DNA of 64,000 bases from the NCBI RefSeq assembly GCF_001500025.1, contig NZ_LQIW01000018.1, forward strand, positions 1 to 64,000, written 5' to 3'. Below, one piece after another: positions 34,559 through 44,099 of this stretch. Within the stretch, counting starts at the first letter, position 1. Every line of letters begins with the position of its first letter. Position numbers and translations under genes: made by a program. This DNA comes from Mycobacterium sp. IS-1590. GTDB lineage: Bacteria; Actinomycetota; Actinomycetes; Mycobacteriales; Mycobacteriaceae. Under the pieces are notes generated by a model. The model did not search any database and was not told the DNA's origin. It saw only the letters and a list, made by a program, of their open reading frames with translations.

Positions 34559-36277
34559 TCAACTGAGGCGGGGATAGGTCATGAGGTCCACCCAATTCTC
34601 GGCTATGGCCGTTTTAGCTGACCCACTGGCGTACAAGCTGATTCCGGCGTACGGGTCGAGAAACTTGCCGGTCGCCGGATCGTAGGTCGTCACGGCGGCG
34701 CCCGCTTGTGGTTGGGTTGCTCCCGCCAATCCGGCTTCAGCCGGTAACGGGTCGTTCCGGGGAGCGGGCGGCGCTGTGGGACTCGGACCTGCCGGAGCGG
34801 GCGGCGCCGACGGCCGGACGTATGGCGGGATCACCTGGTCGGGCGGCGGCTGAAATGGTAGCGGCGGTGGGGGCGGTCCGGGGGTCACCGGCGGGACTTG
34901 CGTCGGATACGGCGCGGTCAGTGCCGGCCCCGGCCCGGGCGGCACACCTGGCGGAAGCTGTACGGCAGGAGGACCGGGATCGTAGTCCGCTTGCGGCGGA
35001 ATGTAGGGATACTTGTTCTGCGGCAGGGTCATCCGAGGATCGGTTACCGGTGTTCCCACGGGCACCGACGGTCCACGCCATGGGTTGCTTCCGACCGGCA
35101 CATAACCCCGCGGATCGCGGCAGAGCTGCACCGTCGGCGCCCGTTTTCCGGGGAATTCCTGGCAGGGATAGTTGCGTGCGCCGCGAACGACTGTCGGATC
35201 GTTGTGCGGGACCTTGCAGTACATGTCTTTGGGGACGTCGCGAAGCGTGGTGTCGGCGGGCGAACGTATTTCGGCCGGGGGCACGAACCCGGTGATACAC
35301 GGCGGCGGATCACCGAAGTTCAGCTTGAAGTCCGCCTTGGCGCCTTCGTCCGCTGGGTACTGATTGGCGATCGTGATGACTGCCGCGGCAAGGGCAGGCA
35401 TGATCACCAGAACCTGTTCGATCGACTTGTGATAGATGACGCCAACACGGCCGGCGTTGGCGAGGTTAGCGGCCAGCACCGGAAACGTGGGACGGATACC
35501 TTCGAAGAGGGCAGTTGCTTCGCCGGTGGCGCCGGGAGCCGACTGCAGAACGGCGCGTATCTGCGGGTCGGCTTCGCGAAGCTGAGTCGTGAGGCGTGCC
35601 AGGCCATCTGCCACCGACCTGATGTTCTGCCCGGACGCACGCTGAGCGTCGAGCAGCGGTTGAGATCGTTCGAGGAGCTCAATTGTCTCACTGGACGTGT
35701 TGTCGGCTTCTTCGATCAGCGACCGTGACGATTCGATGAGCCGCGCGAGCTCGGGACCCGACCCGTCGAAAGCGGTGAATGCCTCCCTCAGTACGTCCCG
35801 CAACCGGCTTCGATCAAGCGAATCGACCAGGCTTTGCGCCTCGCGCAGCAGGCCGGCGATGTCGCCGCTGATGTGCGTGCGGTCGCGGTCGATGTGCCCA
35901 TCGTCACCCAGGAAATCCGTGGACGCATTCGGCGGCGGCACCAGATCGACGTACAGCTCGCCGATGGCCGACACGCTCTTGACGTAGGCGTCGACGTCGT
36001 CGGGAACTTTCATGGCGTCGTCGATCCGCATCTCGACCAGGACATCGTTGTCGCGGGTCAGCGAGACCGATGTGACCTTGCCGATGGTTGTCCCGCGGTA
36101 GGCGACGTTCGCATTCGTATACAGACCGCCGCTGGCCACGAAATTGGCCGTCACGGTGTAGGTTCCGAGGCCGAACGCCTTCGGCAACTGCACGTAGAAC
36201 ACCGCGATCACGAACACACTGACGAGCGCGACCAGAGAGAAGATGGTCAGCTGCAGGCGGACGAGGGGAGTGAGCAT
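34559..36277 (-). CDS. mceF: Mce family protein MceF
   Basis: A 572-residue Mce protein, last of the operon. An N-terminal membrane helix (about residues 6-28) is followed by the Mce/MlaD substrate-binding domain (about 38-115, including NVAYRGTTIGKVTSVSL) and a long helical region. A Pro-rich C-terminal tail (about 400-520) is characteristic of MceF. Mce proteins build the periplasmic channel of an actinobacterial lipid importer. The ATG overlaps the mceE stop by one base. Confidence 0.92.
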   Translation of the reverse strand: MLTPLVRLQLTIFSLVALVSVFVIAVFYVQLPKAFGLGTYTVTANFVASGGLYTNANVAYRGTTIGKVTSVSLTRDNDVLVEMRIDDAMKVPDDVDAYVKSVSAIGELYVDLVPPPNASTDFLGDDGHIDRDRTHISGDIAGLLREAQSLVDSLDRSRLRDVLREAFTAFDGSGPELARLIESSRSLIEEADNTSSETIELLERSQPLLDAQRASGQNIRSVADGLARLTTQLREADPQIRAVLQSAPGATGEATALFEGIRPTFPVLAANLANAGRVGVIYHKSIEQVLVIMPALAAAVITIANQYPADEGAKADFKLNFGDPPPCITGFVPPAEIRSPADTTLRDVPKDMYCKVPHNDPTVVRGARNYPCQEFPGKRAPTVQLCRDPRGYVPVGSNPWRGPSVPVGTPVTDPRMTLPQNKYPYIPPQADYDPGPPAVQLPPGVPPGPGPALTAPYPTQVPPVTPGPPPPPLPFQPPPDQVIPPYVRPSAPPAPAGPSPTAPPAPRNDPLPAEAGLAGATQPQAGAAVTTYDPATGKFLDPYAGISLYASGSAKTAIAENWVDLMTYPRLS

Positions 36278-37467
36278 CAGGGTTGGCCTGCGAACTGTGG
36301 ATCGGGAGGATTGAGGGGCGGGATCTTGAACGGATCGGCAGCCTGCCCGGACAACGACGATGTCGCTCCGACGAGGTAATCGGGGACGGAGACGACTTCA
36401 GAAAGACGTTTCATGTTGGGATCGAGAGCGCTTGTCGTGAAGAAATTCTCACCCATCCGTCGCACCGTGAGGTCAAACGTGGCGAAGACGTTGAGGAAGT
36501 CGCCCCTGACTGCCCGCGGCAGTCCTTCGTTGAGCGGTATCGGAAACGCAGGCAGGATCGGCAACGCGTCGACGAGCGTTTCGGCGTTGTCGCTGAGGGC
36601 CTTGACCAAGGCATAAGCGTGGACGAGATCAGCGGCGAAGTCCGCTTTCGTCTGGGCCAAGAGGGGGGCAGAGACGTCCGCGAGCCGCTTCAGAGCCGCA
36701 AAGGCATCAACGATGCGGTGGCCATTGTCGTTCAGTACGCGCGTGGCCGACGGAAGTGTCGCCAGTGCGCGCTCGATCTTGTCCCGACCGCCGGCGAGTC
36801 GACCTGCTAGGCGATTGACCTTCTCCATCGCCGTTGTGATGTCGTGCGCCTGAGCATTCAAACCTGCGGCCAATTCGGCGAGTCTGGGCAGGAACGCGGC
36901 GAACTGACCGGCGCGCCCGGCAATGGCAGCGTACGTCTCATCCGTAATATCCTGCAGCACACCGAGGTTACCGTTGTTGACGACGATGGCCAGGGACGAC
37001 AGCACATCCTCGGTGCTCGGATAATTGCCGGTGTTTTCAATGCCGATTCGGGAATTCGGGCCCAGGGAGCCGATGGGTCGTTCGGCGACGGGTTCGGCCA
37101 ATTCCAAATGCCGCGAGCCCAGCAGAGATGTCTGAGCGACGGTCGCAGTGGCGTTGGCGGGCAGATGCACCGAGCCGTCGAGGGACAGCTGCACCAGCGC
37201 ATAGAACGTGCCGTCGTCACGCTGCACGGGCTTGATACCTGACACACTGCCGACGGTCACGTCGTCCACCTTGACGGGGGAATTCTGTGGCAGCGACGAA
37301 ATGTCGGGTAGCTCGACCGATACGGTGAACGACCCGTCGCCGTGGCCCGCGGTACCCGGCATGTTCAGTGAGTTCAACCCATTGAATTGGCATGCCGAAA
37401 CCACCACTGCGAGTGACCCGATCGCCGTGGCTCGCCGCGCCCATCTGTGAAGGTGTCGGTTGATCAT
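36277..37467 (-). CDS. mceE: Mce family lipoprotein MceE
   Basis: A 396-residue Mce protein with a lipoprotein signal: a basic N-terminus, hydrophobic segment IGSLAVVVSAC and lipid-attachment Cys at about residue 26. This is the usual feature of the fifth gene of mce operons. The Mce domain spans about residues 43-120 (SPVKVDDVTVGSVSGI). The ATG at 37467 overlaps the mceD stop (ATGA) and was preferred over upstream in-frame codons that lie inside mceD. Confidence 0.92.
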   Translation of the reverse strand: MINRHLHRWARRATAIGSLAVVVSACQFNGLNSLNMPGTAGHGDGSFTVSVELPDISSLPQNSPVKVDDVTVGSVSGIKPVQRDDGTFYALVQLSLDGSVHLPANATATVAQTSLLGSRHLELAEPVAERPIGSLGPNSRIGIENTGNYPSTEDVLSSLAIVVNNGNLGVLQDITDETYAAIAGRAGQFAAFLPRLAELAAGLNAQAHDITTAMEKVNRLAGRLAGGRDKIERALATLPSATRVLNDNGHRIVDAFAALKRLADVSAPLLAQTKADFAADLVHAYALVKALSDNAETLVDALPILPAFPIPLNEGLPRAVRGDFLNVFATFDLTVRRMGENFFTTSALDPNMKRLSEVVSVPDYLVGATSSLSGQAADPFKIPPLNPPDPQFAGQP

Positions 37468-38795
37468 CTGCCGGCTCCCGCCTGTCCGTCGGGCTGGTGG
37501 GGCGCGGTTGGCGCGTCCGGCACCATGAGCGAACTCAGATCGGCGTCGGGCGGTATTGATGGCGGAGTCACCCCGGGCAGCGGGTGCCATTGCAGTTGTG
37601 CAATCGGCGTCTGCGCTTTGGCTTCCGTCTGCGGTGTGTCATAGATGATCTGTCCCTTGTACGCCGTGATGCTGGTTATCGGGCGAAACAGGAACGGCGG
37701 ATAGTTCATCTGGAGCCGCTTGACCACCGGCGCCATCCGCTGACGGCAGATCTCCGCGCGTTTGTAATTCTCTGGTGTCTCCGCGGTCTCGAACATTCCC
37801 GCGCACATCAGTTGTACCGGGTTTCCGAAATTGGGCAACGTCACGATTCCTGCCAACGACGCCTGGGCCGGATTGTAGATGTTGTAGAAGTTGGCCAGCG
37901 CCGTCGGCGCCAGGTGCAGAACTTGTTCGATATCGTCGCTGCGTTCGTTCAGCAGACTGGTGAAGTCGGCGAGTCGGTCGATCTGGCCGATCAATGCGTC
38001 GTTGTTGTCGCTGAGCAGGCCCCGGACGTCGGAGAGTGCATTGTTCAGCGCGGCCAGCGCTTGATCGATGTCGAGGGAACTGTCCGCGAGCACCTGAGAC
38101 ACTGAAGCGACGTGAGATGTGAACGCCACGATCTGTTCGTTGCTCTCGGCCAGGGCGTTCACCACGATGTGCAGGTTCTTCACGGTGTCGAAGATGTCGG
38201 CACGCGAATCGCCGAGACGCCCTGCCACTTGCGATAGTTCACGGACTGCACTTCTGAATGACTCACCGGAACCGTCGAAAGTGTCTGCGGCTTGGTTGAT
38301 CAACTCGCTCAGTGGCCCCTGCACCGAGCCTGGTCTGGGCCCAAGCTGCGCGGACAACTTGGTCAGTTCGTCCTTGACCTGATCCCATTCGATCGGTACC
38401 GCGGTCCGATCGAGTCCAACGATTGCGTTGTCGGACAGCGTCGGGCCGCCGTCGTAGATCGGCGCGAATTCCACGAACCGAGCGGAGACCAGATTCGGCG
38501 AAACGATGAGCGCGGCGGCATCGGCCGGAATGGGGACTCCCGCCTCGACACTCATCGCCACCCTGGTGTGCTCTGGGCCTGGTTCGATTCCGGTGATCCG
38601 ACCGACGGTGACTCCGGCAACCTTCACTTCGTCGCCGACATACAGACCCACCGCCGAGGAGAACAAACCCGTGATGCTGCGCTGCTGCGCGCGCGGCCAT
38701 ACTGTGTACACCCCTGCAATGAGTGTCACGGTCAGCACCGCGGCGAGCACAGCCCTGGGCCATCGTCGGGGCTGGGCGAGTCCGAGCGCGGTCAT
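37464..38795 (-). CDS. mceD: Mce family protein MceD
   Basis: A 443-residue Mce protein: N-terminal membrane helix (about 14-32), Mce domain (about 38-115, GDEVKVAGVTVGRITGI) and a helical region with repeated amphipathic heptads. A cysteine pair, MCAGMFET and EICRQRM, is found near residues 330-350 as in other family members. It overlaps both mceC and mceE by four bases. It would form one subunit of the hexameric lipid-binding shaft. Confidence 0.92.
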   Translation of the reverse strand: MTALGLAQPRRWPRAVLAAVLTVTLIAGVYTVWPRAQQRSITGLFSSAVGLYVGDEVKVAGVTVGRITGIEPGPEHTRVAMSVEAGVPIPADAAALIVSPNLVSARFVEFAPIYDGGPTLSDNAIVGLDRTAVPIEWDQVKDELTKLSAQLGPRPGSVQGPLSELINQAADTFDGSGESFRSAVRELSQVAGRLGDSRADIFDTVKNLHIVVNALAESNEQIVAFTSHVASVSQVLADSSLDIDQALAALNNALSDVRGLLSDNNDALIGQIDRLADFTSLLNERSDDIEQVLHLAPTALANFYNIYNPAQASLAGIVTLPNFGNPVQLMCAGMFETAETPENYKRAEICRQRMAPVVKRLQMNYPPFLFRPITSITAYKGQIIYDTPQTEAKAQTPIAQLQWHPLPGVTPPSIPPDADLSSLMVPDAPTAPHQPDGQAGAGR

Positions 38796-39862
38796 GGCGT
38801 TTTCGGCCTGATCACGAGTCGCTCCCGAATGAATCCGCGGAGCATGTCGGCCAGACTGTCGGGCAGCTTGCCCGGCTGGAAGTAGGTGTCCAACAGCACG
38901 CCGGCGACGGCAGGAGTCGGCACACCCCAGACGTTGACGGAAAAGCCCGGGCCGGACCCCACAACTTCACCCAGTGTCGTGGAGAAGGCAGGGAGCCGCT
39001 TGAGCGCCTCGTCGAGATGGGCGCGGCGGGAGTTCAGATTTTCGAGCACGAGGTTGAGCTTGACCAGCGCGGGACCGAATTCACGACGGTTGTCGGCGAC
39101 GAACCCCGATATTTGCCGCGACACATCGCCGATTCCCGCGACGAGAGAGGCGAGCGCGGTGCGCTGTGCACTGAGCTCGGCGAACAGCGCGTTACCGTCG
39201 GTGATCAGCTGATTCAGTTGACGGGAGCGAGTGGCCAGGATGGCCGACAGCGACTTCGCGTGAGCCAGTAAATCGGCGAGATCCTCGTCGCGGGCGTTGA
39301 TGCTGCGGGAAAGCGCGGTCACGCCGTCGAGTGCGCTACGCAGTTGGGGGGTGGCCTCACGCATCGTGGCGGTCAGAGTTTGCAGCGCGGTTTCGAAGGT
39401 GTCGGTGTCCAACTCGGCTGCGGAATTTCCCAGATCCTGTAACGCGTCGGGCAAGGTGTACGGGGTTGTCGTGCGTCCGAGCGGCACGGTGTCGACCGAC
39501 CCTGCACCACCCGGGGTGACCGCCAGGATCCGTTGGCCGAGAACGGTGTCGGTCTTGATCGCCACCAGCGTCTGGTCGCCGAGGCGCAGATCGCGGTCGA
39601 CGGTGAAAATCACCTTTGCGGCGCGGGCGCTCACGTCGAGGTCGACCGAGTTCACTTTGCCGACGTTGTAACCGTAGATCTGCACATCGCTGCCGCTGGT
39701 GACTCCGGCGGCGTTGGTGAAGTAAGCGGTGTAGACCTTTCCCTGCGGCATGAAGGGCAGTGTGGAGTAACCGAATGAAACGAGCACCAGCAGGATGACG
39801 AGAATGATCCCGAAGATGCCTGTGCGTAGGGGGTTTCGGCGACCCCGCTCCTCAACCGTCAT
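38792..39862 (-). CDS. mceC: Mce family protein MceC
   Basis: A 356-residue Mce protein with a basic N-terminus, membrane helix (about 14-33) and Mce domain (about 40-118, GSDVQIYGYNVGKVNSVDL). The C-terminal half is helical. The ATG overlaps the mceB stop by 11 bases, so the genes are translationally coupled. It lacks the extended tail often seen in MceC. Confidence 0.92.
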   Translation of the reverse strand: MTVEERGRRNPLRTGIFGIILVILLVLVSFGYSTLPFMPQGKVYTAYFTNAAGVTSGSDVQIYGYNVGKVNSVDLDVSARAAKVIFTVDRDLRLGDQTLVAIKTDTVLGQRILAVTPGGAGSVDTVPLGRTTTPYTLPDALQDLGNSAAELDTDTFETALQTLTATMREATPQLRSALDGVTALSRSINARDEDLADLLAHAKSLSAILATRSRQLNQLITDGNALFAELSAQRTALASLVAGIGDVSRQISGFVADNRREFGPALVKLNLVLENLNSRRAHLDEALKRLPAFSTTLGEVVGSGPGFSVNVWGVPTPAVAGVLLDTYFQPGKLPDSLADMLRGFIRERLVIRPKTP

Positions 39863-40883
39863 CGGAGCACCGTCCCTTTGACGAATCCGTCGGCCCGAGA
39901 AGCGGAATCAAGATGTCGCTCCCTGCGGGACCGTTTATCTTGATCTTCACCGCGCAGAAGAAGATGTTGAAGAAAGCGCCGTATTGACCGAGCGCGCTGA
40001 GTCGCAGGTAGTTTTCGGCTAGGGGTTCGATCACGGCGTTGACCTCGTCTTTCCGGTCATCGAGAACGGTCGCCAGGGGGCGCGCATTTTCGATCACCCC
40101 CTGCAGCGGACGTCGCGACGAGGTCAACAGATCGGTGAGGTCGGCCTGCGCGGAGGCGAGCGGCTGGATCGCCCCGGCAATCGGGGCCCGACCCTCCGAT
40201 AGGGTTGTGGTCAGTTGCTGCAGGTGATCGATACTCGTGTCCAGTTGTGCCCCTTCGTCATCGATCGATGTGAGGACGGTGTTGAGATCGTCGATGACTT
40301 CGCCGATCAACTGGTCGCGTCCCGCCAGCGTTCGGGTGAAGGAGTCGGTATCGGACAGGACCTTGGCCAAAGTGCCGCCGTTGCCTTGGAGTAGTTCGAT
40401 GATCGCGTTGCTGACCTCGTTGACCTTGCTCGCGTCGAGGCCTTTGAGGACCGGGCGCAAACCGCCCAGCAGAGCGTCGAGATCCACTGCCGGTACGGTG
40501 TGCGAGCGCGGTATGGTACCGCCGGGCGCCAGCGGCCGTAGTTCCCCTGAGCCAGTGCTGATTTCGAGGTAGCGGTTGCCGACCAGGTCCTCATATCGAA
40601 TCGCCGCGCGGGTCGAGCTGTAGATCCGATACTCCTTGTCGATCTCGAACTCGACGTCGACATGGTCGCCGTTGATGGCGATGTCGGTGACGGACCCGAC
40701 GGGGATGCCTGCGACACGTACGTCTTGGCCGGGCTTCAGGCGTGAGACGGAGTCGAACTCTGCACGGTAGGACACCGCTGAACCGAAACGGAACTTTCCG
40801 AAGGTCACGACAAGAAGGCCGAGGACGAGCAGCATCACAACGGTGAAGGCTGCAACCTTCATGCCGAGTCGGTCCTTGGGCAT
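39852..40883 (-). CDS. mceB: Mce family protein MceB
   Basis: A 343-residue Mce protein. The N-terminal helix is about residues 9-28 and the Mce domain about 35-112 (GQDVRVAGIPVGSVTDI). ATG 40883 was chosen because it overlaps the mceA stop by one base (TGATG) and gives the normal length; the upstream in-frame extension lies inside mceA. Confidence 0.92.
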   Translation of the reverse strand: MPKDRLGMKVAAFTVVMLLVLGLLVVTFGKFRFGSAVSYRAEFDSVSRLKPGQDVRVAGIPVGSVTDIAINGDHVDVEFEIDKEYRIYSSTRAAIRYEDLVGNRYLEISTGSGELRPLAPGGTIPRSHTVPAVDLDALLGGLRPVLKGLDASKVNEVSNAIIELLQGNGGTLAKVLSDTDSFTRTLAGRDQLIGEVIDDLNTVLTSIDDEGAQLDTSIDHLQQLTTTLSEGRAPIAGAIQPLASAQADLTDLLTSSRRPLQGVIENARPLATVLDDRKDEVNAVIEPLAENYLRLSALGQYGAFFNIFFCAVKIKINGPAGSDILIPLLGPTDSSKGRCSDDG

Positions 40884-42082
40884 CAGTAATCGTCTCGCTC
40901 GGCATAGGCGCCGTTGAACAGAAACTGGAAGGTTGACAGCGGATCGAATTGCAGTTCGGTGTTGGGCTGGTAGGGAATGTATGCGTTGTCCGTCACCAGG
41001 AACTGCGGCCGAAACCACGATCCGTTCTTCATCTTTCCTGGCAGATTCGGCAGTCCCCGACAATTGGGGCCGCCGGATGCGTTGACGATGGGAAGGCTTT
41101 CGGGGTAGGTGTACGGCGCGACGCCGGGGATGAAGAAGGCGTTCATGAAGACCCCGGGCACAGTGCCGCCCCAAGCGGGGGCGAATTCCTTGAGCGTGGT
41201 CGCCAAACCGGCGAGCAGGCAACCCAATTGGGGGGAGTAGTCGCCCAGGACCTTCAATGGGGCCCGCAACCGCTGAATCGCGGCGATCAAGTCGCGCTGG
41301 GAGGGCTCGAGCACGTCCGATGCGGTGTTCCCCAGCCCGACCGCCGCCATCAACGTCGTAGCCAGGTTCTCCTGCTGGTCGACAATGGTCGTGCTGATCG
41401 AATCGGTGTTGTCGAACAAGGTCAGTAGGTCCGGCGTCGCTTCTGCGTAGATATCGGCGACTTCGCCCACCTTTTGGATTCCCGACTGGAGCGTGGGCAG
41501 GTGCGGGTTGAACGTTCCCATGTAGTCGGTGAACGTCGAGATCGTGGTCCCGATGTCCCTCCCGTTTCCGCGCAACCCTTCGCCGATTGCAGTCATGGTG
41601 GCGTTCAGCTCCACCGGATCGATCTTCTTCAGAGTGTTGACAAGCGTTTCGAAGAGCGTGTTGGCTTCCACGGCGACCTCGGCGGCATGCAGATGTGAGT
41701 TGGCCGCGAGTGCGCTCTTGTCGGGAATCGTCGGGCTGAGGAACTCAACGGATTTCGCGCCGAACACGGTGTTGCTGGCGATACGGACGGTGACGTTGGA
41801 AGGGATGTAGTTCATCTGATCGCGGCGGATCTCCAGTGTCAGTTCCGCCTGTGCCCCGTCGTATTCGATCGAGGACACTTTGCCGACTTCGACTCCCAGG
41901 TACTTGACCTTGGCGTCCCGGTCCATCACGAGACCGGCCCGCGCCGAGGTCACTGTGACGGTGTCGACGGGAATGAACGCCCCCGAGTAAGCAAGGTAGG
42001 TCAGCGATGAGATCACTGCGAACACCGCGGCCATGATGAGCGCCGCTATCCGCAGCGCTCTCTTGCGGTGGATCTTGATCAA
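40883..42082 (-). CDS. mceA: Mce family protein MceA
   Basis: A 399-residue Mce protein. The membrane helix spans about residues 11-32 and the Mce domain about 38-118 (KVKYLGVEVGKVSSIEY); conserved Cys occur at CLLAGL and NCRGLPN. The start is TTG at 42082, with no better codon nearby. Only 43 bases separate it from the P450 upstream. The yrbEA and yrbEB permease genes that precede mceA in typical actinobacterial operons are not here, so this set must use permeases encoded elsewhere or be non-functional as an importer. Confidence 0.92.
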   Translation of the reverse strand: MIKIHRKRALRIAALIMAAVFAVISSLTYLAYSGAFIPVDTVTVTSARAGLVMDRDAKVKYLGVEVGKVSSIEYDGAQAELTLEIRRDQMNYIPSNVTVRIASNTVFGAKSVEFLSPTIPDKSALAANSHLHAAEVAVEANTLFETLVNTLKKIDPVELNATMTAIGEGLRGNGRDIGTTISTFTDYMGTFNPHLPTLQSGIQKVGEVADIYAEATPDLLTLFDNTDSISTTIVDQQENLATTLMAAVGLGNTASDVLEPSQRDLIAAIQRLRAPLKVLGDYSPQLGCLLAGLATTLKEFAPAWGGTVPGVFMNAFFIPGVAPYTYPESLPIVNASGGPNCRGLPNLPGKMKNGSWFRPQFLVTDNAYIPYQPNTELQFDPLSTFQFLFNGAYAERDDY

Positions 42083-42125
42083 CGCCCTGCATCCTGCGCG
42101 GGATTCGGCGGGAGTTGAACCGTGA

Positions 42126-43340
42126 TCATCGGACTGCCAGTTCCAGACGTTCCAATCTGCGGACCAAGATGCTGGTCAGCCAGTCACCCACGTCGACAGC
42201 CTCGATCCATTCGGTCCGTTCTAGCAGCATGCGCAGGACGATCCGGGCCTCAAGCCGGGCAAGCGCTGCGCCTACACAGAAATGAGCCCCCTTGCCGAAC
42301 GTGACGTGGCCCTTGCCGCTGCCGCGGTCGAGCCGGAACTCGTGCGGTGAATCGAATTGTGCGGCATCGCGATTGGCGGCGCCCCACAACAGCAGCAGAT
42401 GTGAGTTGGCGGGGAGGTCGACCCCGCCCAGCGTGGTGTCGTGCAGGACGTGGCGGTAGTGGCCGCGGAATGGAGGCTCGTATCGCAGCGTCTCCTCGAT
42501 GAAGGGGACCAGGAGGTCACGATCGTCGCGGACCTGTTTCTGAATGTCGGGTTGGCTGACGAGAACCCATGCGGCGCTGCCGAGCAGCGAGGCTGTGGAT
42601 TCCCCGGCGGCGCTGAAGAGCGTGAGCATGATACTCAAGGCGACCGGCTGTTCCACCTCGCCGGAAGCGCAGCGCGCAGCGAGATCGCTGATCAGTCCCG
42701 GTTGTGGATCCCTGCCCGCCGCATCGAAGTGTTCCAGCACATAGCCGCCCAGTTCCATTGCCGCCAGACCGGCGGCTTCGAGTTGCTCCGGGGTGACGAT
42801 CCCGTCGAGCAACGTGGTGGTGGCGTATCCCAGCCTGATGAGTTTGTCCACATCGTCGTGGGGCAAGCCGAGCAGTTGGGCGACCACCTTCATCGGGAGA
42901 CGGTTGGCGATGGCGCTCATCCATTCGATTCGTCCGTCGTCCACCGACTCCGTCCACAGCTGGTGCGTAGTCTCCTCCGCGAACTCCTCGATCACCTGGA
43001 CTCGTCTAGCCGACAGGTGCGGCAACAGAATCTTGCGATGCACGGCGTGTGCGGGGTCGTCTGCGGTGGCGAGCGCGTGCGCCGGGTCGCCGAGCGGCAT
43101 CATCGGAAACGGGTTGACCGCGCCGCTGTGGTCGTAGACCACGGTTGCGGTGAGATTTGAGGAGAAATCCTGCACCCGGTTGGTCGCCTCGACGAGCGCG
43201 TCCCAGCCGCAGACCGCGTAGAAATCGGACTCGCCGATGCGGTGCACCGGTGCTTCTGACCGCATCTGCTCGTAGAGCGGGTACGGGTCCTGGATGGCGG
43301 CATTTCCGAAGAATTGAGCAGGGTCATCCAAGATCGCCAT
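42126..43340 (-). CDS. Cytochrome P450 heading the mce operon
   Basis: A 404-residue soluble P450 with K-helix EETLRY and heme loop FGKGAHFCVGAAL (axial Cys about 355). The I-helix reads AAGESTAS instead of AGxET: the acid moves one position and Ser takes its place, while the Thr is kept, so proton delivery may differ. ATG 43340 gives a normal N-terminus (AILDDPAQFFGN); a TTG at 43421 would add 27 residues. It occupies the place of yrbE genes and lies 43 bases ahead of mceA. It is divergent from a TetR gene that probably controls it. Confidence 0.92.
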   Translation of the reverse strand: MAILDDPAQFFGNAAIQDPYPLYEQMRSEAPVHRIGESDFYAVCGWDALVEATNRVQDFSSNLTATVVYDHSGAVNPFPMMPLGDPAHALATADDPAHAVHRKILLPHLSARRVQVIEEFAEETTHQLWTESVDDGRIEWMSAIANRLPMKVVAQLLGLPHDDVDKLIRLGYATTTLLDGIVTPEQLEAAGLAAMELGGYVLEHFDAAGRDPQPGLISDLAARCASGEVEQPVALSIMLTLFSAAGESTASLLGSAAWVLVSQPDIQKQVRDDRDLLVPFIEETLRYEPPFRGHYRHVLHDTTLGGVDLPANSHLLLLWGAANRDAAQFDSPHEFRLDRGSGKGHVTFGKGAHFCVGAALARLEARIVLRMLLERTEWIEAVDVGDWLTSILVRRLERLELAVR

Positions 43341-43425
43341 GGTCCTAGCGTTCGTCTTGTGGCCGAGGCCGTCAACGGCGCCGGCCGAAGTTGACACGCT
43401 CCTCGTGGCGCGGTCGGGCAAGGCC

Positions 43426-43495
43426 TTCTCACGAACGCCTCCTCACCAGCGGCGTTTCGTGAGAGAATCGGCGCTGTTCTTCTCATCCTGAGAGA
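43426..43495. promoter_or_regulatory. Putative TetR operator region
   Basis: The divergent region between the P450-mce operon and tetR contains an imperfect inverted repeat, TTCTCACGAACGCC at 43426-43439 with GGCGTTTCGTGAGAGAA at 43451-43467, and a second shorter one, TCTCA-TCC-TGAGA, at 43481-43493. TGAGAGA occurs at 43460 and 43489, 29 bases apart. The common half-site is TCTCA/TGAGA. Such symmetry next to a TetR gene suggests autoregulation and control of the operon. Confidence 0.5.
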
Positions 43496-43526
43496 CTGAA
43501 CCTTCAAGCCTGTCGGCGAGCAGGAG

Positions 43527-44099
43527 ATGCGTGCGGTGGCTGGTACCGATTGGCTGGTCGGTCGAGATCGCGGTTCCGAGGCGAGCAGACGGATACACGC
43601 CGCCGCCGCCGACCTGATCGCCCGTAAGGGGTGGGAGGCGTTCACCATCGACACGCTGGCTGCGCAGGTGCACTGCTCGCCCGCCACGATTTACCGGCAC
43701 GCCGGCGGCAAGACCGCGATCCGCGACGCCGTCGTGGCGATCCACGCGGCCCGCACGGTCGAAACCGTGCGCGAAGCCATCCGCGGACTCACCGGCGCGG
43801 AGCGGGTGGTGGAGGCGACGGCGTTGGCGTTGCGGCGCGCCCGGTCCGACCCGTTGACCAAAGCCCTCCGCTCCGCCCATCCGCTCGTCGAAAGCGACTG
43901 GCTTCCCATGTCTGAGGCCGTCGCGCAGTTCGCTGCCGAGATGATCGGACAAAAGGAGTCCGACACCCTCGCGCAGCAATGGCTGATTCGCGTCTTCTTG
44001 GCACTCTTGACCTGGCCCATGAAGGATCCCGACGCCGAGTACCGGATGCTGCAGCGATTCCTCGGTCCGCCCTACCGTCAAGACGCCCGGCAGGACTGA
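43527..44099 (+). CDS. TetR family transcriptional regulator
   Basis: A 190-residue TetR-family regulator. The N-terminal helix-turn-helix is clear: IHAAAADLIARKGWEAFTID, then TLAAQVHCSPATIYRHAGGK. The C-terminal ligand domain is unlike any I can name. ATG 43527 lies directly behind AGGAG; GTG 43536, nine bases on, has better spacing and may be the real start. Divergent from the P450-mce operon, it is the natural candidate for its repressor, with a lipid or sterol-like ligand as inducer. Confidence 0.92.
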   Translation: MRAVAGTDWLVGRDRGSEASRRIHAAAADLIARKGWEAFTIDTLAAQVHCSPATIYRHAGGKTAIRDAVVAIHAARTVETVREAIRGLTGAERVVEATALALRRARSDPLTKALRSAHPLVESDWLPMSEAVAQFAAEMIGQKESDTLAQQWLIRVFLALLTWPMKDPDAEYRMLQRFLGPPYRQDARQD

